The position numbers and the translations under genes were made by a program. This document shows positions 26,797 through 36,138 of a stretch of 64,000 bases of DNA, in pieces. The stretch covers positions 45,315 through 109,314 of the forward strand of contig RDOG01000006.1 of the NCBI GenBank assembly GCA_011365055.1. Reading direction: 5' to 3'. Source of the stretch: Promethearchaeota archaeon. GTDB lineage: Archaea > Asgardarchaeota > Lokiarchaeia > Helarchaeales > RDOG01. Position 1 is the stretch's first letter. Each line of letters begins with the position of its first letter. The notes beneath the pieces were generated by a model. That model was given only the letters and a program-made list of their open reading frames with translations, was not told where the DNA came from and did not search any database.

Positions 26797-28086
26797 TTAT
26801 TTTCGATATACACCGTATTTAAATACCGCTTCAGTCATTGCTTTCACATTTTCAGCCTTCGCTTCATCTGGTATGCCAGAAACGCCTCCATCTAAGAGAT
26901 AACCGCCCCCTTCAGCACACCCTTCAATACATTTTTTAACATATTCTTCAACTTCTTTTGGCGTCCCAGTTACCAATAAAGAACCAGGTACGTTACCGCG
27001 AATGCATACGTGATTTCCAAATGCTTCTTTAGCTTTAAAAATATCGGATTGATCAAACCAAAATATCATTTTTGCTTTATGTTTTTCTGCAAATTCAGCT
27101 AGATAGGGGAAGCGTGCTGTACATTTGCCTTCCCAAAAAGGCATTGGTATTAAATTATTTTTCATTAATCCCTCAAAAACCTTGCACAAGGTAGGAAAAT
27201 AAAATTCTTGAAATTGTTTATCATTCATAAATCCTTCAGCACCGCGGTGAAGTGGCATAAAGATTATTTTATGTTGAGGAACCATCTGAGCTAATTGTAA
27301 CGCTGAATCAATTAATGATTGAGTCAATAAATCCATAATATGTTTTAATTCTTCTGGATTTCTATACATATCAAGCATTGTTCCTTTCATACCTCTTAAA
27401 TAATCGCTTACGATATCATAAGGAGCTTGAGTCATGGCCATGAATTGTAGGGGATATCCAAGCTTTTTCATTTCGTTTTCATATCTCATAAGATGATTAA
27501 ACCATTGAAAGAATGCATCAACAGATTCATTAATTCTTTTGAACATTTCTTTAGTTTCAGGCATAAAAAAGAAAAAAGGGAAGCCAATTAAAGCACCATA
27601 TCCACTAGCTAAATTACTTAGATAAGGAAAATTCGAGAATGCTTTATACTCACTCCACTGTCTCTGTAGAAGCCTGTGAATGCAAAAACCAGTTGGATCA
27701 TCAAAAAATTCTTCATATTCATTAGCTTTCAGGTACTCGGCTTCTACAAATTGATAAGGCAAGTGATCTTTTAATCGTTGGTTCTCATTCTCGGCACCAG
27801 GCCATTTAAAAAATTTCGCACCCATCAAATCAAAATATTTTGCAGGATATATTTGTTGAATAGGGGGAACGGCATCCCAATTATAGCGACTAAACACTTT
27901 AACGGATGCATCGGTAGTCCTTTTCATATCATACATTGCTTCTTTTTTAGTCATGCCCACTTGTTCAGTAGCAAAGAAAGTACTCATAGGAGTAATAGGA
28001 ACTCTATCAGGTTCTTTTATTGCAATTGTTTCTTTAATTCTTTGATTTCTTTCTTTTAACAAAGTTCTTGGTGATTTTTCACTCAT
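26797..28086 (-). CDS. Uroporphyrinogen decarboxylase-family methyltransferase
   Basis: A URO-D superfamily protein of about 429 residues from MSEKSPRTLL. Members such as MtaA/MtbA move methyl groups from a corrinoid protein to coenzyme M or other thiols. The DRVPITPMSTFF start, the LHRGAEGFM segment and the C-terminal GGGYLLDGGVSGIPD fit this group. The gene follows the corrinoid protein gene with only two bases between stop and ATG, which strongly supports a joint role in corrinoid-dependent methyl transfer. The substrate methyltransferase is not in the window. Confidence 0.85.
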   Translation of the reverse strand: MSEKSPRTLLKERNQRIKETIAIKEPDRVPITPMSTFFATEQVGMTKKEAMYDMKRTTDASVKVFSRYNWDAVPPIQQIYPAKYFDLMGAKFFKWPGAENENQRLKDHLPYQFVEAEYLKANEYEEFFDDPTGFCIHRLLQRQWSEYKAFSNFPYLSNLASGYGALIGFPFFFFMPETKEMFKRINESVDAFFQWFNHLMRYENEMKKLGYPLQFMAMTQAPYDIVSDYLRGMKGTMLDMYRNPEELKHIMDLLTQSLIDSALQLAQMVPQHKIIFMPLHRGAEGFMNDKQFQEFYFPTLCKVFEGLMKNNLIPMPFWEGKCTARFPYLAEFAEKHKAKMIFWFDQSDIFKAKEAFGNHVCIRGNVPGSLLVTGTPKEVEEYVKKCIEGCAEGGGYLLDGGVSGIPDEAKAENVKAMTEAVFKYGVYRK

Positions 28087-28088
28087 TA

Positions 28089-28715
28089 TCAACCACTCAT
28101 CCAATTATCAGCTAATTTAATGGCATCCATTGCCGTATCGCCAAAAGCATCGGCTCCAACATAATTAACAATCCGTTCATCAATGGTTCCTCCTCCAATC
28201 ATAATTTTTACGCTTTCTTTTAAACCCTCAGCTTTCATTTTTTCTATTGTCTCTTTCATTGCATCAAAAGCAAGCGTTAAAAATCCACTTAATGCAATTA
28301 TGTCAGGATCATATTCCTTCATCTTTTTTACAAAAACTTCAGGGGGTACATCTACTCCTAAGTCTAATACATCATATCCATTTGCATCCAATAGAAATTT
28401 CACTATATCTTTTCCAATATCATGAATATCTCCTGCAACAGTTCCTAAGAGGATTTTTCCTTTTTTTTCCGAACTGTCAGATTCTTTCAGTTTAGGGGCA
28501 ATTAATTCAAAAATTTGACGTAAAATTTCCCCAGACATCATCAAGTCAGGGAGGAAAAATTCGCCTTCTGAAAAAAGATCCCCGACTTTTTTCATTGCAG
28601 CCTTTACATCATTCATTATATTCATAGGATCCTCATTATTATCAAGCCTTTTTTTCAAGATCTCTAAAACTGCATCTTCATTTAGGTTAACTATTTCATC
28701 AATAATATTAGACAT
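28089..28715 (-). CDS. Corrinoid (B12-binding) methyltransferase protein
   Basis: A 208-residue MtaC/MtbC/MttC-type protein with an N-terminal helical cap (1-90) and a B12-binding domain. The DIHDIG motif supplies the lower cobalt ligand His, with GYDVLDLGVDVP, SGFLTLAF and MIGGGTIDE as flanking cobalamin contacts. It carries the methyl group between a substrate-specific methyltransferase and the UroD-type enzyme encoded next. Which substrate (methanol, methylamine, betaine or aromatic ether) is unknown. Confidence 0.93.
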   Translation of the reverse strand: MSNIIDEIVNLNEDAVLEILKKRLDNNEDPMNIMNDVKAAMKKVGDLFSEGEFFLPDLMMSGEILRQIFELIAPKLKESDSSEKKGKILLGTVAGDIHDIGKDIVKFLLDANGYDVLDLGVDVPPEVFVKKMKEYDPDIIALSGFLTLAFDAMKETIEKMKAEGLKESVKIMIGGGTIDERIVNYVGADAFGDTAMDAIKLADNWMSG

Positions 28716-29030
28716 ATGAAAACCTCATAAAATTGAATTGGAATTAAATTTTTAGCATTTTTTATTGTTAATCTTAAGACATTTTTAAAAAAATACTGGA
28801 AATTATAAAACGTTAAACAATTTATTTAAAAAAAATATTGAAAGAGATTATTCAAATTTTTAATTTTTCTAGAGCTCTTCATCTCTATATAGTTTGAATT
28901 TCTAATTTTATTACTAATTCTTGTTGAAGTGATAAAATTGATACAATCAAGTTTTGTTAGGCGAAAGCTTTGGAATCGGAAATTTCAAATTAGAAAATAT
29001 TCATATCATAAACAAAAATGAGGAGATAAA
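28716..29030. other. Divergent intergenic region
   Basis: An AT-rich stretch of 315 bases between the corrinoid operon (minus) and the oxidoreductase gene (plus). I see no riboswitch core or RNA gene; a weak inverted repeat ATTCAAA...TTTGAAT spans about 28851-28900. ATGAGGAG before 29031 is the ribosome-binding site. Confidence 0.35.
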
Positions 29031-30068
29031 ATGGTAAAATTTTCATTACATCACGCAACTAATTTCTCCAATTTGGGATTTGGAAGGAATGAAGTACTAA
29101 AATCCATAAAAATTTCCGAAGAATTAGGATATGATATGAATTCAGTCATGTGTCATTTAAATTGGTTCCCAAACAATGCAGAAATATTTTCTTCTTGGAT
29201 AATGGCAAGTGAAATTGCCATGAATACTAAAAAACCGGAAGTAGGTATTGTTGTAACGGATGTTTTTAGGACACATCCTGTTCAGACGGCTTTAAATGCA
29301 TTACATTTACAAAGATTATCGGAAAATCGCTTTGTTTTGGGGTTAGGAGCTGGAGAAGGAGCTAATTTAACAAATTTTGGAATTGATTGGGAAAGATCAG
29401 TATCACATTTGGAGGAGGCAGTTCAGGTTATCAAGTTATTGTTCGAATCTTCTCCTAAAAATAAAGTAAATTTCGATGGCGATTATTTTAAATTAGATCA
29501 AATATTTCTTCAATTTCCAATTGAAAAACCTCCAAAATTATGGCTTGCTGCGGGGAGTCCTCGAACCTTAAAAATTACAGCAAAATATGCGGATGGTTGG
29601 ATACCAATAGGTTGCACTCCGAAGTTATATAAAGAGCAATTAAAGATGGTGGATTCTGAGGGGCGGAATATTGAGCATGCATATAATATGATGATAAGTA
29701 TTTCAAAGAAGGATCCAGAAAAATCTAAAAAATTAATGGATGTAGTTGCTTGTGTACAGAGTTGTAGACCAGAGATTCTTAAATCTTACAATTTAGAGAT
29801 ACCAGAAAAAGTCGATTTCATTAAACATTTTAAATTACCTTTAAAAAATCAAAAATCTCATACATCTAAAGCAATGAGTTTTGCACAACAGAACATACCT
29901 CAAGATGTTCGAATGGAATGTGTTCTCGCAGGATCACCTGATGAAATCATTAGCCAAATAGATAAATGGGTTGACGCAGGATGCGAACATTTTTGTTTAC
30001 AATTTTTTGGAGATTATTGGGAATCATTAGAATTATTTGCAAATGAAGTGATTCCTCATTTTAAATAA
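29031..30068 (+). CDS. Luciferase-like (LLM class) F420/flavin oxidoreductase
   Basis: A 345-residue TIM-barrel protein of the bacterial-luciferase-like group, which includes F420-dependent Mer (methylene-tetrahydromethanopterin reductase) and glucose-6-phosphate dehydrogenases. Clear family features are VTDVFRTHPVQTAL, NRFVLGLGAGEGAN, PPKLWLAAGSPRTLKITAKYADGWIP and a C-terminal AGSPDEII. It could act as a Mer-like enzyme given the adjacent methyl-transfer genes, but the cofactor and substrate cannot be fixed from sequence alone. Confidence 0.85.
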   Translation: MVKFSLHHATNFSNLGFGRNEVLKSIKISEELGYDMNSVMCHLNWFPNNAEIFSSWIMASEIAMNTKKPEVGIVVTDVFRTHPVQTALNALHLQRLSENRFVLGLGAGEGANLTNFGIDWERSVSHLEEAVQVIKLLFESSPKNKVNFDGDYFKLDQIFLQFPIEKPPKLWLAAGSPRTLKITAKYADGWIPIGCTPKLYKEQLKMVDSEGRNIEHAYNMMISISKKDPEKSKKLMDVVACVQSCRPEILKSYNLEIPEKVDFIKHFKLPLKNQKSHTSKAMSFAQQNIPQDVRMECVLAGSPDEIISQIDKWVDAGCEHFCLQFFGDYWESLELFANEVIPHFK

Positions 30069-31254
30069 ATTTTTTTATTGTTTTTAATAAATTTAATGAG
30101 GTTGTATTAAATACTTCAAAATTTGAGGTATTAATTGAAGAAATTTTTTTTAAAAAAGCTTCAAATGCAAGTAATGAATTATCAATTCCAATCCATTTTC
30201 GCCCTAATATTTCAGAAGCAATAAGTGTAGTGCCGGATCCAGCAAAACAATCTAATATCATATCATTCAAATTAGAAGATGCTTTTATAATAGTTTTTAA
30301 TAAATCGATATTTTTTTCAGTAGGATAACTAGGATATGCAGGGTCCTTAAACTCCCAAATGTCTTGTCTTTTCTTTTTTTTCTTGATGTGATCATCAGCG
30401 AATATTATTTTCCTAGGATTTCCCGTAGAAGACCATTCAATTAATCCTTTTTCATCCAATTCTTCTAAAATTTCAGGTTTATATCGCCAATGTCGTCCTT
30501 TTGGAGGATTTATCCCACGCCATGGTTTCCCCGTTTCACCATTTTTAGTTTCGCCAGGCGCATGAAGAGGATTTGTCGCATATCGCCTTCCTATTCTATC
30601 CTTTTTTGGAAATAATCGCTCAATATCATTCTTAGTATATTCTTCAAGAGAATCGTTCCAGATATAATCGCCCGATTTAGAATAAAAAAAAATTAAATCT
30701 TTATAATTTCCATAAGCTCGTCTCGAAAAATTTTTTGGATTGCATTTAATTCTAATTATATCATTTATAAAATTCTGTTCTCCGAAAATTTCATCTAATA
30801 TAAGTTTAACTTGATATCCCATTTTAGAATCAATATGTACGTAAATTGAACCTTTATTAGACAATAATTCATACAATAAAATTATACGTTTTCTCAAAAA
30901 TTCAATATATTCTTCACCAATTAAAGTATCATCATATGCAATCTCATCTTTCAGGCTTGAGCTAATAGTAGATGTTCTTTCATCTCCTCCTTTAAAGAGT
31001 TGTCTTGTACCAAAAGGAGGATCAATATAAATTAAATTGATTTTACCCTTAAAACACGGATTGTCTAATAATGTTCGAAGTATTCTCAAATTTTCTCCAA
31101 AATAAAATGAATTAGTCCCAAAATTATCTAATAAGTTCATATTTGATTTAAAGGTATATATTTTATTCAATTCAATTGGTTTAATATTTTTTATTATAGA
31201 ATCTTTTTTCTCTTTTCCTTCATATAATAGTTCAAATTTTTTCTTATGACTCAT
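30061..31254 (-). CDS. Site-specific DNA methyltransferase (N4/N6), orphan
   Basis: A 397-residue amino-methyltransferase in which the catalytic DPPF (78-81, IYIDPPFGT) comes before the SAM-binding DCFAGSGTTL near residue 342, i.e. the beta-class order with a target-recognition region between. No restriction endonuclease gene is adjacent, so it is an orphan or solitary methylase that may mark DNA for regulation or defence. The 3' end overlaps the convergent oxidoreductase gene by eight bases. Confidence 0.9.
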   Translation of the reverse strand: MSHKKKFELLYEGKEKKDSIIKNIKPIELNKIYTFKSNMNLLDNFGTNSFYFGENLRILRTLLDNPCFKGKINLIYIDPPFGTRQLFKGGDERTSTISSSLKDEIAYDDTLIGEEYIEFLRKRIILLYELLSNKGSIYVHIDSKMGYQVKLILDEIFGEQNFINDIIRIKCNPKNFSRRAYGNYKDLIFFYSKSGDYIWNDSLEEYTKNDIERLFPKKDRIGRRYATNPLHAPGETKNGETGKPWRGINPPKGRHWRYKPEILEELDEKGLIEWSSTGNPRKIIFADDHIKKKKKRQDIWEFKDPAYPSYPTEKNIDLLKTIIKASSNLNDMILDCFAGSGTTLIASEILGRKWIGIDNSLLAFEAFLKKISSINTSNFEVFNTTSLNLLKTIKKFI

Positions 31255-31269
31255 TAAAGAAATTTACGT

Positions 31270-32679
31270 TCATCTTTTATTTAAAACATATGATTTAGAA
31301 TTATATTCATATAATTTCATAAATGCGGTAGCTGCACGAGGAATGGACTGAAAAACAGGAATTCGTTCCTTTATAAAATAATTTTTAATTTCTTCTCTAG
31401 TATTTGGAAATAAAGAATGGGGAAATGATAATAAAAAAGGTTTTTTCAAGTTTCTAGCGTGTTCAGCCACTTTAATTATGTTATTATATACGATCGAGAA
31501 TGATTCATCAAATTCTCTTGGAGCTGTAATTTCTAAAATAACACCTCCAATATAATCTTCATCCATGGCAAGATTACAAATTTCAGAGAATTTTTCCCTT
31601 CTGAATATCCAAGGTAAATCTAATGGATTTTTCACGCTTCCAATGGAAATCATTTCCATTAATTTACTTTTTTTAGGGTCCTTGATTTCGGGAATGTCGA
31701 TTCCTAGTTTAGCAATAGCATCGGTTGACAATACTGCTTTTCCTCCACTCCAAACGATGATAAGGAGGCTATTAATTTTAGGAAGAGAATAACGGAAATA
31801 ATCAAAAGCCATTGTTACGTCTAAAAACTCATCGAACGAACTCACGTTATTAACATTAGCTTGTTTATATATTGCTTGCCATATATCATCATTTGAAGCT
31901 AACGTTCCAGTGTGAGATGAAGCAGCGCGCTTACCTACTTCTGAAATTCCACCTCTCAAAAATATTATTTGTTTCTTACAATTCTTTAAACTATGAAAAA
32001 TTACTTTACCTTCATCTTTCCGATATTTTGAAAAACCTTCAAAATAAACACAGATAATCTCTGTTTGTTTATCTTGGCTGAAATAATCAATAAAATCTGC
32101 CACAGTAAGATCTATAGAGTTCCCTATACTTGCAACTTTAGAGAATTTCAAACCATAATCATTTTCGATAAACACGAATTGAGTTGTTAAATCCCCAGAA
32201 TGGGAAACTAAGGCAATATTTCCCCCTGTATCTTTTGAAAATAATGGGCTATAAGATATTTTACCTTCTGGACAATAAACACCCATACAATTCGGACCAA
32301 TAGCATGGGTTAGTTTGTTTTGTAACAAATTTTGTAGCTTTTTTTCAATTTTATAACCTTGTTCATCGTATTCTGAACCTCCAGCAGAGAAAATATGAAG
32401 TGTATGAAATTTTTTTTCGATGCATTTTTCGACGAGTTTTTCTAATTTATTACGATTAACAGCTATTATTGCATGATCAATTCCATCAGGTAAGTTAGAA
32501 ATATCTTTATAACATTTTCTTCCTAAAATTACATCTTCATTATTAGAAACTAAAAAAAGTTTTCCATCATACCCTCTATTAATAATTCCTTCGATTGCCC
32601 ATGGTCTTTTAGAAGAAGCTTCAATAATTGCAATAGATTTTGGAAAAAACATTCGATCTAAAGATTCTTTAATTGACAT
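31270..32679 (-). CDS. NDP-forming acyl-CoA synthetase alpha subunit-like
   Basis: About 469 residues from MSIKESLDRMFFPKS. It carries the CoA-binding Rossmann domain, a succinyl-CoA-ligase-like middle and the phospho-His loop SSHTGTLASND of ADP-forming acetyl-CoA synthetases. In the first Gly-rich loop the usual IG-A-S reads IEAS, a substitution that could weaken CoA binding. The ATP-grasp beta subunit is not nearby. A paralogue lies at 59256-60659. The pair likely helps make ATP from acyl-CoA in peptide or organic-acid fermentation. Confidence 0.85.
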   Translation of the reverse strand: MSIKESLDRMFFPKSIAIIEASSKRPWAIEGIINRGYDGKLFLVSNNEDVILGRKCYKDISNLPDGIDHAIIAVNRNKLEKLVEKCIEKKFHTLHIFSAGGSEYDEQGYKIEKKLQNLLQNKLTHAIGPNCMGVYCPEGKISYSPLFSKDTGGNIALVSHSGDLTTQFVFIENDYGLKFSKVASIGNSIDLTVADFIDYFSQDKQTEIICVYFEGFSKYRKDEGKVIFHSLKNCKKQIIFLRGGISEVGKRAASSHTGTLASNDDIWQAIYKQANVNNVSSFDEFLDVTMAFDYFRYSLPKINSLLIIVWSGGKAVLSTDAIAKLGIDIPEIKDPKKSKLMEMISIGSVKNPLDLPWIFRREKFSEICNLAMDEDYIGGVILEITAPREFDESFSIVYNNIIKVAEHARNLKKPFLLSFPHSLFPNTREEIKNYFIKERIPVFQSIPRAATAFMKLYEYNSKSYVLNKR

Positions 32680-32790
32680 AATTAAAACCACAAAAACTAA
32701 AATATTTTTTGTAAAATTATAATAAAATTGGATTTTATTTTAAATTTTTGATAATTAATTTATAATTCACATAAAACAGAGAGTAATTCC

Positions 32791-33321
32791 ATGGAAAGAA
32801 AAGAATTAAGAGATTTAATTCAAAACCATTCATTAATAAAAGATATTAACATACAATTATCATCAGGAGAAAAAAGTAATTATTATTTTGATTTGAAACA
32901 AGTGACAATGATGAAGAAAGCTCGTGAATTAATGGCAAAGTTGATTTGGGATATGGTGAAAGATGAAGGTATTACAGTTGTAGGTGGAATGGAATCAGGT
33001 GCCATTCCAATTGTCGATACTATTATAGATTTAACGCCTATTTCTCATGGTTTTTACGTTAAAAAAAAGCCTAAACAACATGGTTTAAGCAAGTTCATTG
33101 AGGGTATTCTCAAAAAAGACGATAAAATTCTTATCGTTGAAGATGTTTCAACAAAAGGAAATTCAGCTCTTAAATGTATAGGAGAAGTTAAAAAAATTAA
33201 TACTAATATTGCAAGAGTTATCACGATAGTTGATAGATTAGAAGGAGCTCAAGAGACTTTTAAAGCAAATAATATGGTTTTAGAACACCTTTTTACGAGA
33301 GAAGATTTTAAATTTGAATAA
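32791..33321 (+). CDS. pyrE: Orotate phosphoribosyltransferase
   Basis: A 176-residue PRTase with the OPRT hallmarks: LSSGEKSNYYFDLKQ near the start, VVGGMESGAIPI and the PRPP-binding loop ILIVEDVSTKGNS. It converts orotate and PRPP into OMP in pyrimidine synthesis. Length fits archaeal PyrE. pyrD is 22 kb away, so the pathway is not clustered. ATG follows GAGAGTAATTCC. Confidence 0.92.
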   Translation: MERKELRDLIQNHSLIKDINIQLSSGEKSNYYFDLKQVTMMKKARELMAKLIWDMVKDEGITVVGGMESGAIPIVDTIIDLTPISHGFYVKKKPKQHGLSKFIEGILKKDDKILIVEDVSTKGNSALKCIGEVKKINTNIARVITIVDRLEGAQETFKANNMVLEHLFTREDFKFE

Positions 33322-33347
33322 AAAATTTGATTGGGAGATTAAGGAAC

Positions 33348-34241
33348 ATGCTTCAACCATATGATTTTCATTCGTTAATTATATTAAATATATTTTATTT
33401 AATTATAATATCGTTACCAATTCTTCATATAATTCATTTTAGAGGCAATTATAAAATTCCATTTCCATCAATAATTAGAAAATTTACGAGATATGAAGAA
33501 TTTTTTATGAAACTCATGTTTAAAATATTAAATTTAAATTTTCTCTATAAATACAAATCATTAAGATTCATACCTGAAGCTATATCAAAACTAGCTGGAG
33601 GAATCATTCAACCATCACTTTATACCTTACAAGAACTAAAAGCTACTTTGAATCAAATCTATAAAAATAATGGTGATTTTTCTGAATGTTATTCAGCAAT
33701 ATTATTAAGACCTTGTCCTTGTAGAGATGCACAACGTAATTATTCAACCAAGCTTCCTAACGTTACAGACGTATTATTTACAACCAATAAAAAAGAGATC
33801 AAAAAAAATAAAAATAATATCTTCATAACGAAAGAACAATTATTTAAGCGATTAGATTATTTTGACGAAATGGGGTTAATGCACATTGTCCTTGGATGTA
33901 TGGGACAAGAGGGATATGGACTAAATATATGTAATTGTCACAAATCAGTATGCTTTGTTCTTAAAGCAGTTATTGGTCGAGGTATACAAGGGGGCTTAAA
34001 AAAGAGCTCTAAAATTGCAGTCGTAAATGCGGAAAAATGTAAGGGAATTGAAGATTGTGGTAAATGCTTAACACGTTGCCAATTTAATGCAAGAGAGGCA
34101 AGAGACAATAAAGGTGCAGTTATAGAAGAAATTTGCTATGGATGTGGTCTGTGTGCAAATTCATGTCCCGAAAAAGCAACTACAATGATCGCTCGAAAAC
34201 ATTATCATCCAGGATATATTCCAATAATGTGGTTAAAATAA
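33348..34241 (+). CDS. Membrane-anchored 4Fe-4S protein
   Basis: I choose ATG 33348 (AAGGA directly upstream) over TTG 33327. An N-terminal hydrophobic helix (about residues 10-32) anchors it. A Cys-rich middle follows (RPCPCRDAQRNYS, LGCMGQEGYG, ICNCHKSVC), and the C-terminus holds a two-cluster ferredoxin domain (CKGIEDCGKCLTRCQF and CYGCGLCANSCPEKA). The arrangement is similar to that of the 21200-22360 protein. Probably an electron carrier at the membrane. Spacing of 26 bases after pyrE suggests cotranscription without functional meaning. Confidence 0.78.
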   Translation: MLQPYDFHSLIILNIFYLIIISLPILHIIHFRGNYKIPFPSIIRKFTRYEEFFMKLMFKILNLNFLYKYKSLRFIPEAISKLAGGIIQPSLYTLQELKATLNQIYKNNGDFSECYSAILLRPCPCRDAQRNYSTKLPNVTDVLFTTNKKEIKKNKNNIFITKEQLFKRLDYFDEMGLMHIVLGCMGQEGYGLNICNCHKSVCFVLKAVIGRGIQGGLKKSSKIAVVNAEKCKGIEDCGKCLTRCQFNAREARDNKGAVIEEICYGCGLCANSCPEKATTMIARKHYHPGYIPIMWLK

Positions 34242-34248
34242 AAGGAAA

Positions 34249-36012
34249 TTAAGAATTTTTTAATTCTTTATCTCTTAGAGCCCTTCGCATTACTTTTCCA
34301 ACAGAAGTTTTTGGGATCGAGCTAATGAACTCGATTTCTCTTGGCCATTTATAAGCTGCCATGTTTTCTTTTGCCCATTCTTGAATTTCTTCAGCAGTAA
34401 TTTTATCTTTATAAGAAGGTTTCAACTTAATAAATGCCTTGATCCGTTCACCAACCGTCTCATCAGGGATACCAATAACACCACATTCTAAAACTGCTGG
34501 ATGTTCATATAAACCAGCCTCAACTTCAGCTGGAAGGATGCGATATCCTTTATATTTAATCATTTCCTTAGTTCGACCTGAAATATAAAAAACTCCATTT
34601 TCATCCATATATCCAATATCACCAGTTCGTAACCAAGTTTTTCCTTCTTTATCCTTTATTAAAACACTTGCCGTTGCTTCAGGTTTTTTCCAATATCCCT
34701 TCATTACTTGGGGACCTCGAATTAAAAATTCTCCGGGTTGCCCAGGTTCTAACTCTTCTAATGTGATTGGATCTACTACTTTTACGTCTGTATCAATAAT
34801 TGGTATTCCAATTGATTCAGGAATCCACTTAAACCATTTATATGGCTGTAAATGAGTTCCAGGAGAACATTCAGTCAACCCATATCCTTGTCGTACTTCA
34901 ATTTTTGCTATTTCTTGCCATTTTTTAGCTACTGCAGGAGCTAAAGCTGCACCTGCGGTTATTACATTGGATAAGGAGGTTAAATCACGCTTATGAAAAT
35001 CTTCATGTTGTGCTAGCATTATATACATAGTAGGAACGCCTGAAAAGTTTCCAACTTTATACATTTCTATTAATTTTAAAATTAATCCTGCATCAAATTT
35101 ATCCAAAACAATCAGCATTCCACCACCTGTTGAATAGGTAAGCGTTGAAATAATCCCAAAACTATGACAAAGAGGCAGCACGTTTAAAAAAGTATATTTT
35201 CCAAGTTCTTCATCGATTAATACTTGATAATCATCGGCGGAAGAACCTAATTGATTTATATTTGCTAAGACATTAAAATGAGTCAGCATTACCCCTTTCG
35301 GTAAACCTGTTGTTCCTCCCGTATAAAGTAAGCAGAAAATATCATCTTTCATATTTATTACTATTTTTTTAGTCATAGGTTCATTTTTTTTCATTAATTC
35401 ATCAAAAACATGTAGATTTGCACCTTCGAGGGATTTATCAAGACCCTTTTGTTGAATTAATACTACATCATCAAGCCCTAAATCTTTAGCGGATCTCTTA
35501 AACAATCCAAAATTATCTTCGTGAATAATCGCTGTTTTCACATTGCCACAATCACTTAAGATATGGTTAACTTCCTTTTTCTTTAATAAGGGATTGATTG
35601 GCACTAAAATTGCACCCAATTTGATGCAAGCCCACATTGCAAATACAAATTCTGGACAACTTTTGGCCATTAGAGCAACAGGATCACCTTTTTTCACTCC
35701 AATACCTTCCAAGGCAGAGGCGATTTTCATTGAATAATAATCGACTTCTCGATACGAATATTTCAAATTTTGTTGAAAGAAATTAAGTGAAATGTTATTC
35801 GGAAAAAATTTTTCAGCGCTTGCTTTTAAAATACAATATAATCCATTATATTTCTCTAAAGTTTCATAATCCAAGGTTTTTGGTATATATTTTGGATAAT
35901 ATTTTTGCCAAAGTCTTCCTGGTCGTACCCAAGAACTTTCTTTATCAAAAATTCCACGCGATTTATCTATGTCAATAGGACAATCTTCACTAAAATAATT
36001 ATAATCTCCCAT
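34249..36012 (-). CDS. AMP-forming acyl-CoA synthetase (fatty acid-CoA ligase type)
   Basis: A 587-residue ANL-superfamily enzyme with AMP-binding signature YTGGTTGLPKG, YGLTECSPG, the hinge region WLRTGDIGY...SGRTKEMIKYKGYRI and the catalytic Lys in PKTSVGKVMRR. It activates a carboxylic acid (probably medium- or long-chain) through an acyl-adenylate. Together with the thioesterase and the acyl-CoA ligase alpha subunits it points to acyl-CoA metabolism. Confidence 0.93.
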   Translation of the reverse strand: MGDYNYFSEDCPIDIDKSRGIFDKESSWVRPGRLWQKYYPKYIPKTLDYETLEKYNGLYCILKASAEKFFPNNISLNFFQQNLKYSYREVDYYSMKIASALEGIGVKKGDPVALMAKSCPEFVFAMWACIKLGAILVPINPLLKKKEVNHILSDCGNVKTAIIHEDNFGLFKRSAKDLGLDDVVLIQQKGLDKSLEGANLHVFDELMKKNEPMTKKIVINMKDDIFCLLYTGGTTGLPKGVMLTHFNVLANINQLGSSADDYQVLIDEELGKYTFLNVLPLCHSFGIISTLTYSTGGGMLIVLDKFDAGLILKLIEMYKVGNFSGVPTMYIMLAQHEDFHKRDLTSLSNVITAGAALAPAVAKKWQEIAKIEVRQGYGLTECSPGTHLQPYKWFKWIPESIGIPIIDTDVKVVDPITLEELEPGQPGEFLIRGPQVMKGYWKKPEATASVLIKDKEGKTWLRTGDIGYMDENGVFYISGRTKEMIKYKGYRILPAEVEAGLYEHPAVLECGVIGIPDETVGERIKAFIKLKPSYKDKITAEEIQEWAKENMAAYKWPREIEFISSIPKTSVGKVMRRALRDKELKNS

Positions 36013-36138
36013 TTTTTCACCCTTAAGATAAATTATGGAAATTTCTATCAGTTATATATTTTAACCTTTTAAAAAATATTAGCTTATTGTTAAACAACTT
36101 ATACTTCTTTTTTAAAAAATCGAATAAAAATTAATTTT

